Assembly (NCBI GenBank): GCA_958295665.1
Contig: OY282560.1
Coordinates: forward strand, 94,742,930-94,806,929
Reading direction: 5' to 3'
From: Tipula vernalis
Lineage: Eukaryota > Arthropoda > Insecta > Diptera > Tipulidae
DNA: 64,000 bases
The notes under the pieces were generated by a model that saw only the letters and a program-made list of their open reading frames with translations, made no database searches and was not told where the DNA came from. Positions 22,906 to 35,894 of the stretch are shown piece by piece (position 1 is the first letter of the stretch; every line of letters begins with the position of its first letter). A program made the position numbers and the translations under genes.

Positions 22906-24116
22906 ATGGTCCGATTACGATGGTTGATACCTCTATCAATAGGTTTCGGGACCTGTAATTGCTGTGACAATTTTCATTTTGATTGCTCGATTATTTATAA
23001 ACATTTCTTAGAAAATTCAATTTTATTGAAAATCAAAAGTGCTATAGCCCACAAGTTTTTGGGCGGCAAAAATCTAAAATGAACCGAATACCATGGTTGA
23101 TACCTCTATCAGTAGGTTTCGGGACCTGTAGATGCTGTGACAGTTTTCATTTTGATTGCTCGATGATTTCTAAACATTTCTTAGAAAATTCATTTTTATT
23201 GAAAATCAACTGTGCTATAGCCGACAAGTTTTTGGGCGGCAAAAATCTAAAATGGTCCGATTACGATGGTTGATACCTCTATCAATAGGTTTCGGGACCT
23301 GTAATTGCTGTGACAATTTTCATTTTGATTGCTCGATTATTTCTAAACATTTCTTGGAAAATTCAATTTTATTGAAAATCAACTGTGCTATAGCCCACAA
23401 GTTTTTGGGCGGCAAAAATCTAAAATGAACCGATTACGATGGTTGATACCTCCATCAATAGGTTTCGGGACCTGTAGTTGCTGTGACAATTTTCATTTTG
23501 ATTGCTCGATTATTTATAAACATTTCTTAGAAAATTCATTTTTATTGAAAATCAACTGTGCTGTAGCCCACAAGTTTTTGGGCGGCAAAAATCTAAAATG
23601 AAACGATTACGATGGTTGATACCTCTATCAATAGGTTTCGGGACCTGTAGTTGCTGTGACATTTTTCATTTTAATTGCTCGATTATTTCTAAACATTTCT
23701 TAGAAAATTCATTTTTATTGAAAATCAACTGTGCTATAGCCCACAAGTTTTTGGGCGGCAAAAATCTAAAATGGTCCGATTACGATGGTTGATACCTCTA
23801 TCAATAGGTTTCGGGACCTGTTATTGCTGTGACAATTTTCATTTTGATTGCTCGATTATTTATAAATATTTCGTAGAAAATTCAATTTTATTGAAAATCA
23901 ACTGTGCTATAGCCCACAAATTTTTGGGCGGCAAAAATTTAAAATGGTCCGATTACGATGGTTGATACCTCTATCAATAGGTTTCGGGACTTGTTATTGC
24001 TGTGACAATTTTCATTTTGATTGCTCGATTATTTCTAAACATTTCTTAGAAAATTCAATTTTATTGAAAATCAACTGTGCTATAGCCCACAAGTTTTTGG
24101 GCGGCAAAAATCTAAA
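22906..24116. repeat. Seven-unit block duplicated 15 units downstream (copy 1)
   Basis: Seven consecutive satellite units with rare variants (for example AACCGAATACCATGGTTG near 23083, CCTCCATC near 23450 and GAAACGATTACG near 23600) recur in the same order at 25501-26711, exactly 2595 bp (15 x 173) later. By eye only isolated differences separate the copies, which indicates a recent higher-order duplication inside the array. Confidence 0.9.
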
Positions 24117-25500
24117 ATGGTCCGATTACGATGGTTGATACCTCTATCAATAGGTTTCGGGACCTGTAATTGCTGTGACAATTTTCATTTTGATTGCTCG
24201 ATTATTTTTAAACATATCTTAGAAAATTCAATTTTATTGAAAATCAACTGTGCTATAGCCCACAAGTTTTTGGGCGGCAAAAATCTAAAATGGTCCGATT
24301 ACGATGGTTGATACCTCTATCAATAGGTTTCGAGGCCTGTAGTTGCTGTGACAATTTTCATTTTGATTGCTCGATTATTTCTAAACATTTCTTAGAAAAT
24401 TCAATTTTATTGAAAATCAACTGTGCTATAGCCCACAAGTTTTTGGGCGGCAAAAATCTAAAATGGTCCGATTACGATGGTTGATACCTCTATCAATAGG
24501 TTTCGGGACTTGTTATTGTTGTGACAATTTTCATTTTGATTGCTCGATTATTTCTAAACATTTCTTAGAAAATTCAATTTTATTGAAAATCAACTGTGCT
24601 ATAGCCCACAAGTTTTTGGGCGGCAAAAATCTAAAATGGTCCGATTACGATGGTTGATACCTCTATCAATAGGTTTCGGAACCTGTAATTGCTGTGACAA
24701 TTTTCATTTTGATTGCTCGATTATTTTTAAACATATCTTAGAAAATTCAATTTTATTGAAAATCAACTGTGCTATAGCCCACAAGTTTTTGGGCGGCAAA
24801 AATCTAAAATGGTCCGATTACGATGGTTGATACCTCTATCAATAGGTTTCGAGGCCTGTAGTTGCTGTGACAATTTTCATTTTGATTGCTCGATTATTTC
24901 TAAACATTTCTTAGAAAATTCAATTTTATTGAAAATCAACTGTGCTATAGCCCACAAGTTTTTGGGCGGCAAAAATCTAAAATGGTCCGATTACGATGGT
25001 TGATACCTCTATCAATAGGTTTCGGGACCTGTGATTGCTACGACAATTTTCATTTTGATTGCTCGATTATTTCTAAACATTTCGTAGAAAATTCAATTTT
25101 ATTGAAAATCAACTGTGCTATAGCCCACAAGTTTTTGGGCGGCAAAAATCTAAAATGGTCCGATTACGATGGTTGATACCTCTATCAATAGGTTTTGAGG
25201 CCTGTAGTTGCTGTGACAATTTTCATTTTGATTGCTCGATTATTTCTAAACATTTCTTAGAAAATTCAATTTTATTGAAAATCAACTGTGCTATAGCCCA
25301 CAAGTTTTTGGGCGGCAAAAATCTAAAATGGTCCGATTACGATGGTTGATACCTCTATCAATAGGTTTCGGGACCTGTAATTGCTGTGACAATTTTCATT
25401 TTGATTGCTCGATTATTTTTAAACATATCTTAGAAAATTCAATTTTATTGAAAATCAACTGTGCTATAGCCCACAAGTTTTTGGGCGGCAAAAATCTAAA

Positions 25501-26711
25501 ATGGTCCGATTACGATGGTTGATACCTCTATCAATAGGTTTCGGGACCTGTAATTGCTGTGACAATTTTCATTTTGATTGCTCGATTATTTATAAACATT
25601 TCTTAGAAAATTCAATTTTATTGAAAATCAAAAGTGCTATAGCCCACAAGTTTTTGGGCGGCAAAAATCTAAAATGAACCGATTACCATGGTTGATACCT
25701 CTATCAGTAGGTTTCGGGACCTGTAGATGCTGTGACAGTTTTCATTTTGATTGCTCGATGATTTCTAAACATTTCTTAGAAAATTCATTTTTATTGAAAA
25801 TCAACTGTGCTATAGCCGACAAGTTTTTGGGCGGCAAAAATCTAAAATGGTCCGATTACGATGGTTGATACCTCTATCAATAGGTTTCGGGACCTGTAAT
25901 TGCTGTGACAATTTTCATTTTGATTGCTCGATTATTTCTAAACATTTCTTGGAAAATTCAATTTTATTGAAAATCAACTGTGCTATAGCCCACAAGTTTT
26001 TGGGCGGCAAAAATCTAAAATGAACCGATTACGATGGTTGATACCTCCATCAATAGGTTTCGGGACCTGTAGTTGCTGTGACAATTTTCATTTTGATTGC
26101 TCGATTATTTATAAACATTTCTTAGAAAATTCATTTTTATTGAAAATCAACTGTGCTGTAGCCCACAAGTTTTTGGGCGGCAAAAATCTAAAATGAAACG
26201 ATTACGATGGTTGATACCTCTATCAATAGGTTTCGGGACCTGTAGTTGCTGTGACATTTTTCATTTTAATTGCTCGATTATTTCTAAACATTTCTTAGAA
26301 AATTCATTTTTATTGAAAATCAACTGTGCTATAGCCCACAAGTTTTTGGGCGGCAAAAATCTAAAATGGTCCGATTACGATGGTTGATACCTCTATCAAT
26401 AGGTTTCGGGACCTGTTATTGCTGTGACAATTTTCATTTTGATTGCTCGATTATTTATAAATATTTCGTAGAAAATTCAATTTTATTGAAAATCAACTGT
26501 GCTATAGCCCACAAATTTTTGGGCGGCAAAAATTTAAAATGGTCCGATTACGATGGTTGATACCTCTATCAATAGGTTTCGGGACTTGTTATTGCTGTGA
26601 CAATTTTCATTTTGATTGCTCGATTATTTCTAAACATTTCTTAGAAAATTCAATTTTATTGAAAATCAACTGTGCTATAGCCCACAAGTTTTTGGGCGGC
26701 AAAAATCTAAA
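25501..26711. repeat. Seven-unit block duplicated 15 units downstream (copy 2)
   Basis: Partner of 22906-24116. Variant order and marker changes match unit by unit, including the AAAAGTGC variant and the ATTTATAAATATTTCGTAG unit. Confidence 0.9.
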
Positions 26712-28787
26712 ATGGTCCGATTACGATGGTTGATACCTCTATCAATAGGTTTCGGGACCTGTTATTGCTGTGACAATTTTCATTTTGATTGCTCGATTAT
26801 TTATAAACATTTCTTAGAAAATTCAATTTTATTGAAAATTAACTGTGCTATAGCCCACAAGTTTTTGGGCGGCAAAAATCTAAAATGGTCCGATTACGAT
26901 GGTTGATACCTCTATCAATAGGTTTCGGGACCTGTGATTGCTACGACAATTTTCATTTTGATTGCTCGATTATTTATAAACATTTCGTAGAAATTTCAAT
27001 TTTGTTGAAAATCAACTGTGCTATAGCCCACAAGCTTTTGGGCGGCAAAAATCTAAAATGGTCCGATTACGATGGTTGATACCTCTATCAATAGGTTTCG
27101 GGACCTGTAATTGCTGTGACAATTTTCATTTTGATTGCTCGATTATTTCTATACATATCTTAAAAAATTTAATTTTATTGAAAATCAACTGTGCTATAGC
27201 CCACAAGTTTTTGGGCGGCAAAAATCTAAAATGGTCCGATTACGATGGTTGATACCTCTATCAATAGGTTTCGGGACTTGTAATTGCTGTGACAATTTTC
27301 ATTTTGATTGCTCGATTATTTCTAAACATTTCTTAGAAAATTCAATTTTATTGAAAATTAACTGTGCTATAGCCCACAAGTTTTTGGGCGGCAAAAATCT
27401 AAAATGGTCCGATTACGATGGTTGATACCTCTATCAATAGGTTTCGGGACCTGTAATTGCTACGACAATTTTCATTTTGATTGCTCGATTATTTATAAAC
27501 ATTTCGTAGAAAATTCAATTTTATTGAAAATCAACTGTTCTATAGCCCACAAGTTTTTTGGCGGCAAAAATCTAAAATGGTCCGATTACGATGGTTGATA
27601 CCTCTATCAATAGGTTTCGGGACCTGTTATTGCTGTGACAATTTTCATTTTGATTGCTCGATTATTTCTAAACATTTCTTAGAAAATTCAATTTTATTGA
27701 AAATCAACTGTGCTATAGCCCACAAGTTTTTGGGCGGCAAAAATCTAAAATGGTCCGATTACGATGGTTGATACCTCTATCAATAGGTTTCGGGACCTGT
27801 TATTGCTGTGACAATTTTCATTTTGATTGCTCGATTATTTCTAAACATTTCTTAGAAAATTCAATTTTATTGAAAATTAACTGTGCTATAGCCCACAAGT
27901 TTTTGGGCGGCAAAAATCTAAAATGGTCCGATTACGATGGTTGATACCTCTATCAATAAGTTTCGGGACCTGTTATTGCTGTGACAATTTTCATTTTGAT
28001 TGCTCGATTATTTCTAAACATTTCTTAGAAAATTCAATTTTATTGAAAATTATCTGTGCTATAGCCCACAAGTTTTTGGGCGGCAAAAATCTAAAATGGT
28101 CCCCATTACGATGGTTGATACCTCTATCAATAGGTTTCGGGACCTGTAATTGCTACGACAATTTTCATTTTGATTGCTCGATTATTTATAAACATTTCGT
28201 AGAAAATTCAATTTTATTGAAAATCAACTGTGCTATAGCCCACAAGTTTTTGGGCGGCAAAAATCTAAAATGGTCCGATTACGATGGTTGATACCTCTAT
28301 CAATAGGTTTCGGGACCTGTAATTGCTGTGACAATTTTCATTTTGATTGCTCGATTATTTCTAAACATTTCTTAGAAAATTCAATTTTATTGAAAATTAA
28401 CTGTGCTATAGCCCACAAGTTTTTGGGCGGCAAAAATCTAAAATGGTCCGATTACGATGGTTGATACCTCTATCAATAGGTTTCGGGACCTGTAATTGCT
28501 ACGACAATTTTCATTTTGATTGCTCGATTATTTATAAACATTTCGTAGAAAATTCAATTTTATTGAAAATCAACTGTTCTATAGCCCACAAGTTTTTTGG
28601 CGGCAAAAATCTAAAATGGTCCGATTACGATGGTTGATACCTCTATCAATAGGTTTCGGGACCTGTTATTGCTGTGACAATTTTCATTTTGATTGCTCGA
28701 TTATTTCTAAACATTTCTTAGAAAATTCAATTTTATTGAAAATCAACTGTGCTATAGCCCACAAGTTTTTGGACGGCAAAAATTTAA

Positions 28788-29240
28788 ATGGTCCGATTAC
28801 GATGGTTGATACCTCTATCAATAAGTTTCGGGACCTGTTATTGCTGTGACAATTTTCATTTTGATTGCTCGATTATTTCTAAACATTTCTTAGAAAATTC
28901 AATTTTATTGAAAATTAACTGTGCTATAGCCCACAAGTTTTTGGGCGGCAAAAATCTAAAATGGTCCGATTACGATGGTTGATACCTCTATCAATAGGTT
29001 TCGGGACCTGTAATTGCTGTGACAATTTTCATTTTGATTGCTCGATTATTTCTAAACATTTCTTAGAAAATTCAATATTATTGAAAATCAACTGTGCTAG
29101 CCCACAAGTGTTTGGGCGGCAAAAATCTAAAATGGTCCGATTACGATGGTTGATACCTCTATCAATAGGTTTCGGGACCTGTAATTGCTGCGACAATTTT
29201 TATTTTGATTACTCGATTATTTCTAAACATTTCTTAGAAA
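28788..29240. repeat. Satellite sub-block duplicated about 14 units downstream
   Basis: A unit with CAATAAGTTTCGG, followed by one with a 2-base loss (GTGCTAGCCCACAAGTGTTT), recurs at 31209-31660, offset 2421 bp. A related shared marker, TGGTCCCCATTACG, at about 28099 and 30519 has nearly the same offset (2420). The right half of the array therefore has its own higher-order periodicity, different from the 15-unit one on the left. Confidence 0.85.
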
Positions 29241-32200
29241 ATTCAATTTTATTGAAAATTAACTGTGCTATAGCCCACAAGTTTTTGGGCGGCAAAAATC
29301 TAAAATGGTCCGATTACGATGGTTGATACCTCTATCAATAGGTTTCGGGACCTGTAATTGCTACGACAATTTTTATTTTGATTGCTCGATTATTTATAAA
29401 CATTTCGTAGAAAATTCAATTTTATTGAAAATCAACTGTGCTATAGCCCACAAGTTTTTGGGCGGCAAAAATTTAAAATGGTCCGATTACGATGGTTGAT
29501 ACCTCTATCATTAGGTTTCGGGACTTGTAATTGCTGTGACAATTTTCATTTTGATTGCTCGATTATTTCTAAACATTTCTTAGAAAATTCAATTTTATTG
29601 AAAATTAACTGTGCTATAGCCCACAAGTTTTTGGGCGGCAAAAATCTAAAATGGTCCGATTACGATGGTTGATACCTCTATCAATAGGTTTCGGGACTTG
29701 TAATTGCTGTGACAATTTTCATTTTGATTGCTCGATTATTTCTAAACATTTCTTAGAAAATTCAATTTTATTGAAAATTAACTGTGCTATAGCCCACAAG
29801 TTTTTGGGCGGCAAAAATCTAAAATGGTCCGATTACGATGGTTGATACCTCTATCAATAAGTTTCGGGACCTGTTATTGCTGTGACAATTTTCATTTTGA
29901 TTGCTCGATTATTTCTAAACATTTCGTAAAAAATTCAATTTTATTGAAAATTAACTGTGCTATAGCCCACAAGTTTTTGGGCGGCAAAAATCTAAAATGG
30001 TCCGACTACGATGGTTGATACCTCTATCAATAGGTTTCGGGACCTGTAATTGCTACGACAATTTTCATTTTGATTGCTCGATTATTTATAAACATTTCGT
30101 AGAAAATTCAATTTTATTGAAAATCAACTGTGCTATAGCCCACAAATTTTTGGGCGGCAAAAATCTAAAATGGTCCGATTACGATGGTTGATACCTCTAT
30201 CAATAGGTTTCGGGACCTGTAATTGCTGCGACAATTTTTATTTTGATTACTCGATTATTTCTAAACATTTCGTAGAAAATTCAATTTTATTGAAAATCAA
30301 CTGTGCTATAGCCCACAAGTTTTTGGGCGGCAAAAATTTAAAATGGTCCGATTACGATGGTTGATACCTCTATCAATAGGTTTCGGGACTTGTAATTGCT
30401 GTGACAATTTTCATTTTGATTGCTCGATTATTTCTAAACATTTCTTAGAAAATTCAATTTTGTTGAAAATTAACTGTGCTATAGCCCACAAGTTTTTGGG
30501 CGGCAAAAATCTAAAATGGTCCCCATTACGATGGTTGATACCTCTATCAATAGGTTTCGGGACCTGTAATTGCTACGACAATTTTCATTTTGATTGCTCG
30601 ATTATTTATAAACATTTCGTAGAAAATTCAATTTTATTGAAAATCAACTGTGCTATAGCCCACAAGTTTTTGGGCGGCAAAAATCTAAAATGGTCCGATT
30701 ACGATGGTTGATACCTCTATCAATAGGTTTCGGGACCTGTAATTGCTGTGACAATTTTCATTTTGATTGCTCGATTATTTCTAAACATTTCTTAGAAAAT
30801 TCCATTTTGTTGAAAATCAACTGTGCTATAGCCCACAAGTTTTTGGGCGGGAAAAATTTAAAATGGTCCGATTACGATGGTTGATACCTCTATCAATAGG
30901 TTTCGGGACTTGTAATTGCTGTGACAATTTTCATTTTGATTGCTCGATTATTTATAAACATTTCGTAGAAAATTCAATTTTATTGAAAATCAACTGTGCT
31001 ATAGCCCACAAGTTTTTGGGCGGCAAAAATCTAAAATGGTCCGATTACGATGGTTGATACCTCTATCAATAGGTTTCGGGACCTGTAATTGCTGTGACAA
31101 TTTTCATTTTGATTGCTCGATTATTTCTAAACATTTCTTAGAAAATTCAATTTTATTGAAAATTAACTGTGCTATAGCCCACAAGTTTTTGGGCGGCAAA
31201 AATCTAAAATGGTCCGATTACGATGGTTGATACCTCTATCAATAAGTTTCGGGACCTGTTATTGCTGTGACAATTTTCATTTTGATTGCTCGATTATTTC
31301 TAAACATTTCTTAGAAAATTCAATTTTATTGAAAATTAACTGTGCTATAGCCCACAAGTTTTTGGGCGGCAAAAATCTGAAATGGTCCGATTACGATGGT
31401 TGATACCTCTATCAATAGGTTTCGGGACCTGTAATTGCTGTGACAATTTTCATTTTGATTGCTCGATTATTTCTAAACATTTCTTAGAAAATTCAATATT
31501 ATTGAAAATCAACTGTGCTAGCCCACAAGTGTTTGGGCGGCAAAAATCTAAAATGGTCCGATTACGATGGTTGATACCTCTATCAATAGGTTTCGGGACC
31601 TGTAATTGCTGCGACAATTTTTATTTTGATTACTCGATTATTTCTAAACATTTCGTAGAAAATTCAATTTTATTGAAAATCAACTGTGCTATAGCCCACA
31701 ACTTTTTGGGCGGCAAAAATTTAAAATGGTCCGATTACGATGGTTGATACCTCTATCAATAGGTTTCGGGACTTGTAATTGCTGTGACAATTTTCATTTT
31801 GATTGCTCGATTATTTCTAAACATTTCGTAGAAAATTCAATTTTGTTGAAAATTAACTGTGCTATAGCCCACAAGTTTTTGGGCGGCAAAAATCTAAAAT
31901 GGTCCGATTACGATGGTTGATACCTCTATCAATAGGTTTCGGGACCTGTGATTGCTACGACAATTTTCATTTTGATTGCTCGATTATTTCTAAACATTTC
32001 TTAGAAAATTCAATTTTATTGAAAATCAACTGTGCTATAGCCCACAAGTTTTTGGGCGGCAAAAATCTAAAATGGTCCGATTACGATGGTTGATACCTCT
32101 ATCAATAGGTTTCGGGACCTGTAGTTGCTGTGACAATTTTCATTTTGATTGCTCGATTATTTCTAAACATTTCTTAGAAAATTCAATTTTATTGAAAATC

Positions 32201-32739
32201 AACTGTGCTATAGCCCACAAGTTTTTGGGCGGCAAAAATTTAAAATGGTCCGATTACGATGGTTGATACCTCTATCAATAGGTTTCGGGACTTGTAATTG
32301 CTGTGACAATTTTCATTTTGATTGCTCGATTATTTCTAAACATTTCTTAGAAAATTCAATTTTATTGAAAATTAACTGTGCTATAGCCCACAAGTTTTTG
32401 GGCGGCAAAAATCTAAAATGGTCCGATTACGATGGTTGATACCTCTATGAATAGGTTTCGGGACCTGTGATTGCTACGACAATTTTCATTTTGATTGCTC
32501 GATTATTTCTAAACATTTCTTAGAAAATTCAATTTTATTGAAAATTAACTGTGCTATAGCCCACAAGTTTTTGGGCGGCAAAAATCTAAAATGGTCCGAT
32601 TACGATGGTTGATACCTCTATCAACAGGTTTCGGGACTTGTAATTGCTGTGACAATTTTCATTTTGGTTGCTCGATTATTTCTAAACATTACTTAGAAAA
32701 TTCAATTTTATTGAAAATCAACTGTGCTATAGCCCACAA

Positions 32740-33500
32740 CTCAATTTTCCACTCAATTATTAAACTAGCCCCAACCCAACATCAACTCATCGACCAATCA
32801 ACTATCCCACTCATTCCCTAACTCAACCGACAATTCGACCCCAAACTCAACGTTCAACAATATAATTAAATCAGCACAGGCTTCAACTTAAATTTCAATT
32901 AAACCTGATAAACCACAAACTCAGCTCCAATCCAACCGCAACTGAGCTTCCAACATGACCTCAGACTCAGCCTTTAACTGAACCTCAAACTCAACTCCCC
33001 ATTGCCAGAAACCTCCACATTAACCTTCAACTTACTCAAAATAAATCACCAACTGAATCTCCCACTAAACCCAAACTCAACTCCAACTCAACTCCCAATT
33101 CGACCCTTAACTGAATTCAAAACCCAACGATCAACTCAATTCCTAGATCAACATGGTCCAAAGGCTCAACCTCAATTCAACCCAAACTAAACCCTAACCC
33201 AACCCTGACTCAACCATAAGATGACCAGTAACTCAGCACTTAACTGACCCCAAGCTTAACGTCCAACTCCACTCCTAAATCAGTATGGCCTGAAAGACAA
33301 CGAGTACGTGAGTTCAACTCTGCTCGACTCACGCTTACTTTAACTCAACCCGCAATTCAACCTCTAAATAAATGCTTAATTGAACTGCTCTTTCAACCCT
33401 AACCGAACTTCAACTTAACTTCAACTCATCCCCAAGTCAACCAGCAAATCGACCCAAAACTTAACCCCAAAGACAACGTCCAACTTAATCCTCAAACCCC
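32740..33500. repeat. CAACTCA-rich low-complexity region
   Basis: Loose repeats of CAACTCAA, CCCAACTCAACTCC and AACCTCAACT without a strict period. Similar sequence (21890-21950) lies just left of the satellite array, so the array sits inside such a region. The same composition returns at about 33730-33930. The 62-codon frame at 33002 is a by-product of the composition. Confidence 0.8.
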
Positions 33501-34329
33501 CATATAGAACAAATTAGTCAATATAGGTGAAAACGACAAGCACGTGGTTCGTATAAGCCGCCTCGACGTACGGTAGGTGCGGACATCCAGACAGACGAAC
33601 GGGTATTTTTTATTTATGTTTTATTTTTCTGGCTTCGGATTCGGGCAAACGATGGGAAAATTGGGTTTTGAACCAACATGGTTATGTATTTTGTCTTTTT
33701 TGGCAGGAGTTCAATAACTTTGGCCCTTACGGACTGAAGTTAACAACTCAAGCTTACTTTCAACTCAAGCCAACCGCAAATCGATTTCCAATTGTAAAGC
33801 TGAATTAACCTCAGCTCATCTCCAGCTCGACTCCAAATTAGCCCTAACCCAACCTCAATGAACCAGTAACCAAGTCCAACTCAACTCCAAGTCAACTCTA
33901 ACTTCAACTCAACCACAAATTGATCCACAACTCAATCTTTAAATCAGATTTTATGAAAAATTGGAAAATGATTTGCATAGACAGATGGGTCAATTCGTAC
34001 GGCAGGTATCCGATCCTTTTGACGTGTATATTACAAAAGCTCTTAAATTCTCGACCTTGACAATTGAAGCAGATTGGCGAAAATAACTCCAAATCGGACC
34101 AACTAATCTTCAAATACGGATAGACATTTTTTTTTTGGTTTTTCAAACTCGAGAAAGTGGGTTCGGACGTATACAATTTTTGGTCACTTTTAACAGGATT
34201 TCAATAACTTTTGTCCTTGCGGGCCGAAGTTAAAATGTTCTTCCGCCTGTCTGGATGTATGGATATTTGGGTGTCTACGTAGATGTTCCGATTTGGACTT
34301 TTTTTGCTAATCTATTTCTAAAGACATAC
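33501..34329. repeat. Spacer with a diverged repeat pair
   Basis: 33695-33750 (TTTGTC...TTCAATAACTTTGGCCC) resembles 34175-34235 (TTTGGTC...TTTCAATAACTTTTGTCC). The word CATCCAGACAGACGAAC (33584-33600) appears in inverted form near 34230-34252 (GTTCTTCCGCCTGTCTGGAT). These look like parts of a dispersed repeat. No gene is seen; the minus frame at 34176-33904 has no recognisable motif. Confidence 0.5.
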
Positions 34330-34880
34330 GGGTTTGAGATTGAGTTTCCATTTGCCAGTTTAGTTGGGGTTAAGTTGGGTTGAGTTGGTGTGTGGTTAAA
34401 GTTTAATGAGCAGTTCAACTGGTGATTTATTCGGGGATTGAATTGATAATTGAATTAGAGTTAACTTGAGATAATTTGAGTTAAGTGGATTTACGCATGT
34501 AGTTTTTCGGACCATGCTGATTTGGGAATTGGGGTGGGAGGAAGTTGGTATTGAGCTGGAGCTGGACAGGAATTTATTTGAGGTTTTATTGGGGGTTGAG
34601 TTGGAAGTTACCTTGAGTTGTTTTCGGTTGAGCCCAGGTACGCGTGTATTTTCTCGAACTGCATAGTTTTGAGGAATGAGTTGGACGTTTAGGTTGAGTT
34701 AAAACTGAGCTGAGTTCAGGTACATATGCAGGTTTCGGACCTTGTTGATTTAGGTAGTGAGTTGGGGTTTAGGTGGTGTTGATCGAGGGGTTTGGTCTGG
34801 GATTTACTTGGGATGAGCTAAGGGGTTGAGGGAGGTTTCAGTTAGTGATTCATTTGTGAGTTGAATTGGAGGTTACGAAG
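34330..34880. repeat. GAGTTG-rich low-complexity region, inverted relative to 32740-33500
   Basis: Here the strand bias flips: GTTGAGTTGG, TTGGGGTTAAGTTGGGTTG and similar words dominate, which are the reverse complement of the CAACTCA words on the other side of the spacer. The two regions form a large, degenerate inverted arrangement. Confidence 0.75.
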
Positions 34881-35894
34881 CTCTGATCACCACGTGAGGT
34901 TTCAGCCCTTTATATATATACTTTAAATTTTCAGACTTTATATTGTATTCCAAAATGGAATTAGGTACAAGAATTAGAGGTTCCGAAACCTTTTATTAAA
35001 AGTATCAACACTCGCGATAATTATGATAATCAGCTTTCTTTCACTAACCAAAAAAGCCAAATTAAATCACTCGGGCCGCCAAATGCGGGTACTATAGTTC
35101 ATAGTAAATAATAAGATGTTTAGTCTCAGTAGCACCAAAATCTGCATAACCAAAGCAATTCGAATCCGACCTCGAGAATATTCATCGCGTGCAAGATTGA
35201 TTGGCATAACAGTTTTGAGCCAACTGATTAATGATATACCTTCGCTGTTGAATATGATCAGCCACGAGTTAAGTCAGAACATGTGTAACCACTGCATGTA
35301 TTTGACGGCATATCGACCTGATTCTCGCAGAAGTGGTGTAAAGAACATAATTCAGGCATTACAGGACTTGAACTGTCGCTGACTAGCTTATATCGCTGCT
35401 TTATCTTATATGGCTTCCGAATTACCTGAAAATCCCATCGGAAATTTATTTAATGCGGAAGCTTTTCATCAAACTCTGCTTACCTCCAGTTCGGTCATTG
35501 TGTTCTGGGTGTGGATGGGTGTAGTTCAACACACAACAGTTATTGAAGTGTAAGAAACGACATCAGCGACTAATTTCCTGGTTTCTTAGCTCAAAGTTTT
35601 GCTCGGACGACAAAGATAATTATTTTCAGCTTGCTTCATTGAGCCGAATAGCTTCGGGTTTGATTTACGAAATACATTAGAACACAACATGAATCGTTCA
35701 TTTGAGTTGCTGTGAAATTTTAGTGACGCGGCAAGATTTCTAAGCTCAGCTGAGCTTCTTCGACAGAACCTGGGAATGGAATATTTAATTATAAACAAAA
35801 TCTTACAATCATTCAAAATATTTTGAAATGTTTTTATTAAAATATCAGAATTCACAAGATACTGGTAAGAATCACAATATTTCGCTTTGATCCA
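34881..35894. other. Intergenic, unrecognised open frame
   Basis: An 88-codon plus-strand frame (35116-35382; contains RLIGITVLSQLINDIPSLLN) is not one I recognise. It continues after a stop with ALSYMASELPENPIGNLF, so it may be a decayed protein fragment. A minus frame at 35855-35586 shows nothing. The end of the region is the 3' flank of the serpin, with a minus-strand AATAAA at about 35833-35838. Confidence 0.35.

Larger units (their letters stand above)
21955..32739. repeat. 173-bp tandem satellite array, about 62 units
   Basis: Units of 173 bp repeat head to tail for about 10.8 kb. Landmarks in each unit are TATAGCCCACAAGTTTTTGG, GGTCCGATTACGATGGTTGA and TTTTGATTGCTCGATTATTT. Units are highly homogeneous. 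Variants fall mainly at the (G/A)(G/A)CCTGTNNTTGCTNNGAC position and at the AACAT(T/A)TC(T/G)TAG position. Each unit carries a 64-codon frame starting ATGGTCCGATT. Because 173 is not a multiple of three, this frame ends just inside the next unit. With no change in codon pattern between units, I regard it as incidental. Exceptional units are 172 bp (near 28788) or 174 bp (CCCC insertions near 28101 and 30521). The array stops sharply at both ends in CAACTCA-rich sequence. Confidence 0.98.

Noticed and set aside
21955..32739. CRISPR-like array
   Set aside because: The whole 173-bp unit is repeated, with no short repeat and unique spacers. The context is eukaryotic.
22041..32821. Array of small genes in tandem, one per satellite unit
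   Set aside because: The unit length is not a multiple of three, starts and stops are set by the same shared words, and homogenisation explains the conservation. Kept only as a low-interest finding.
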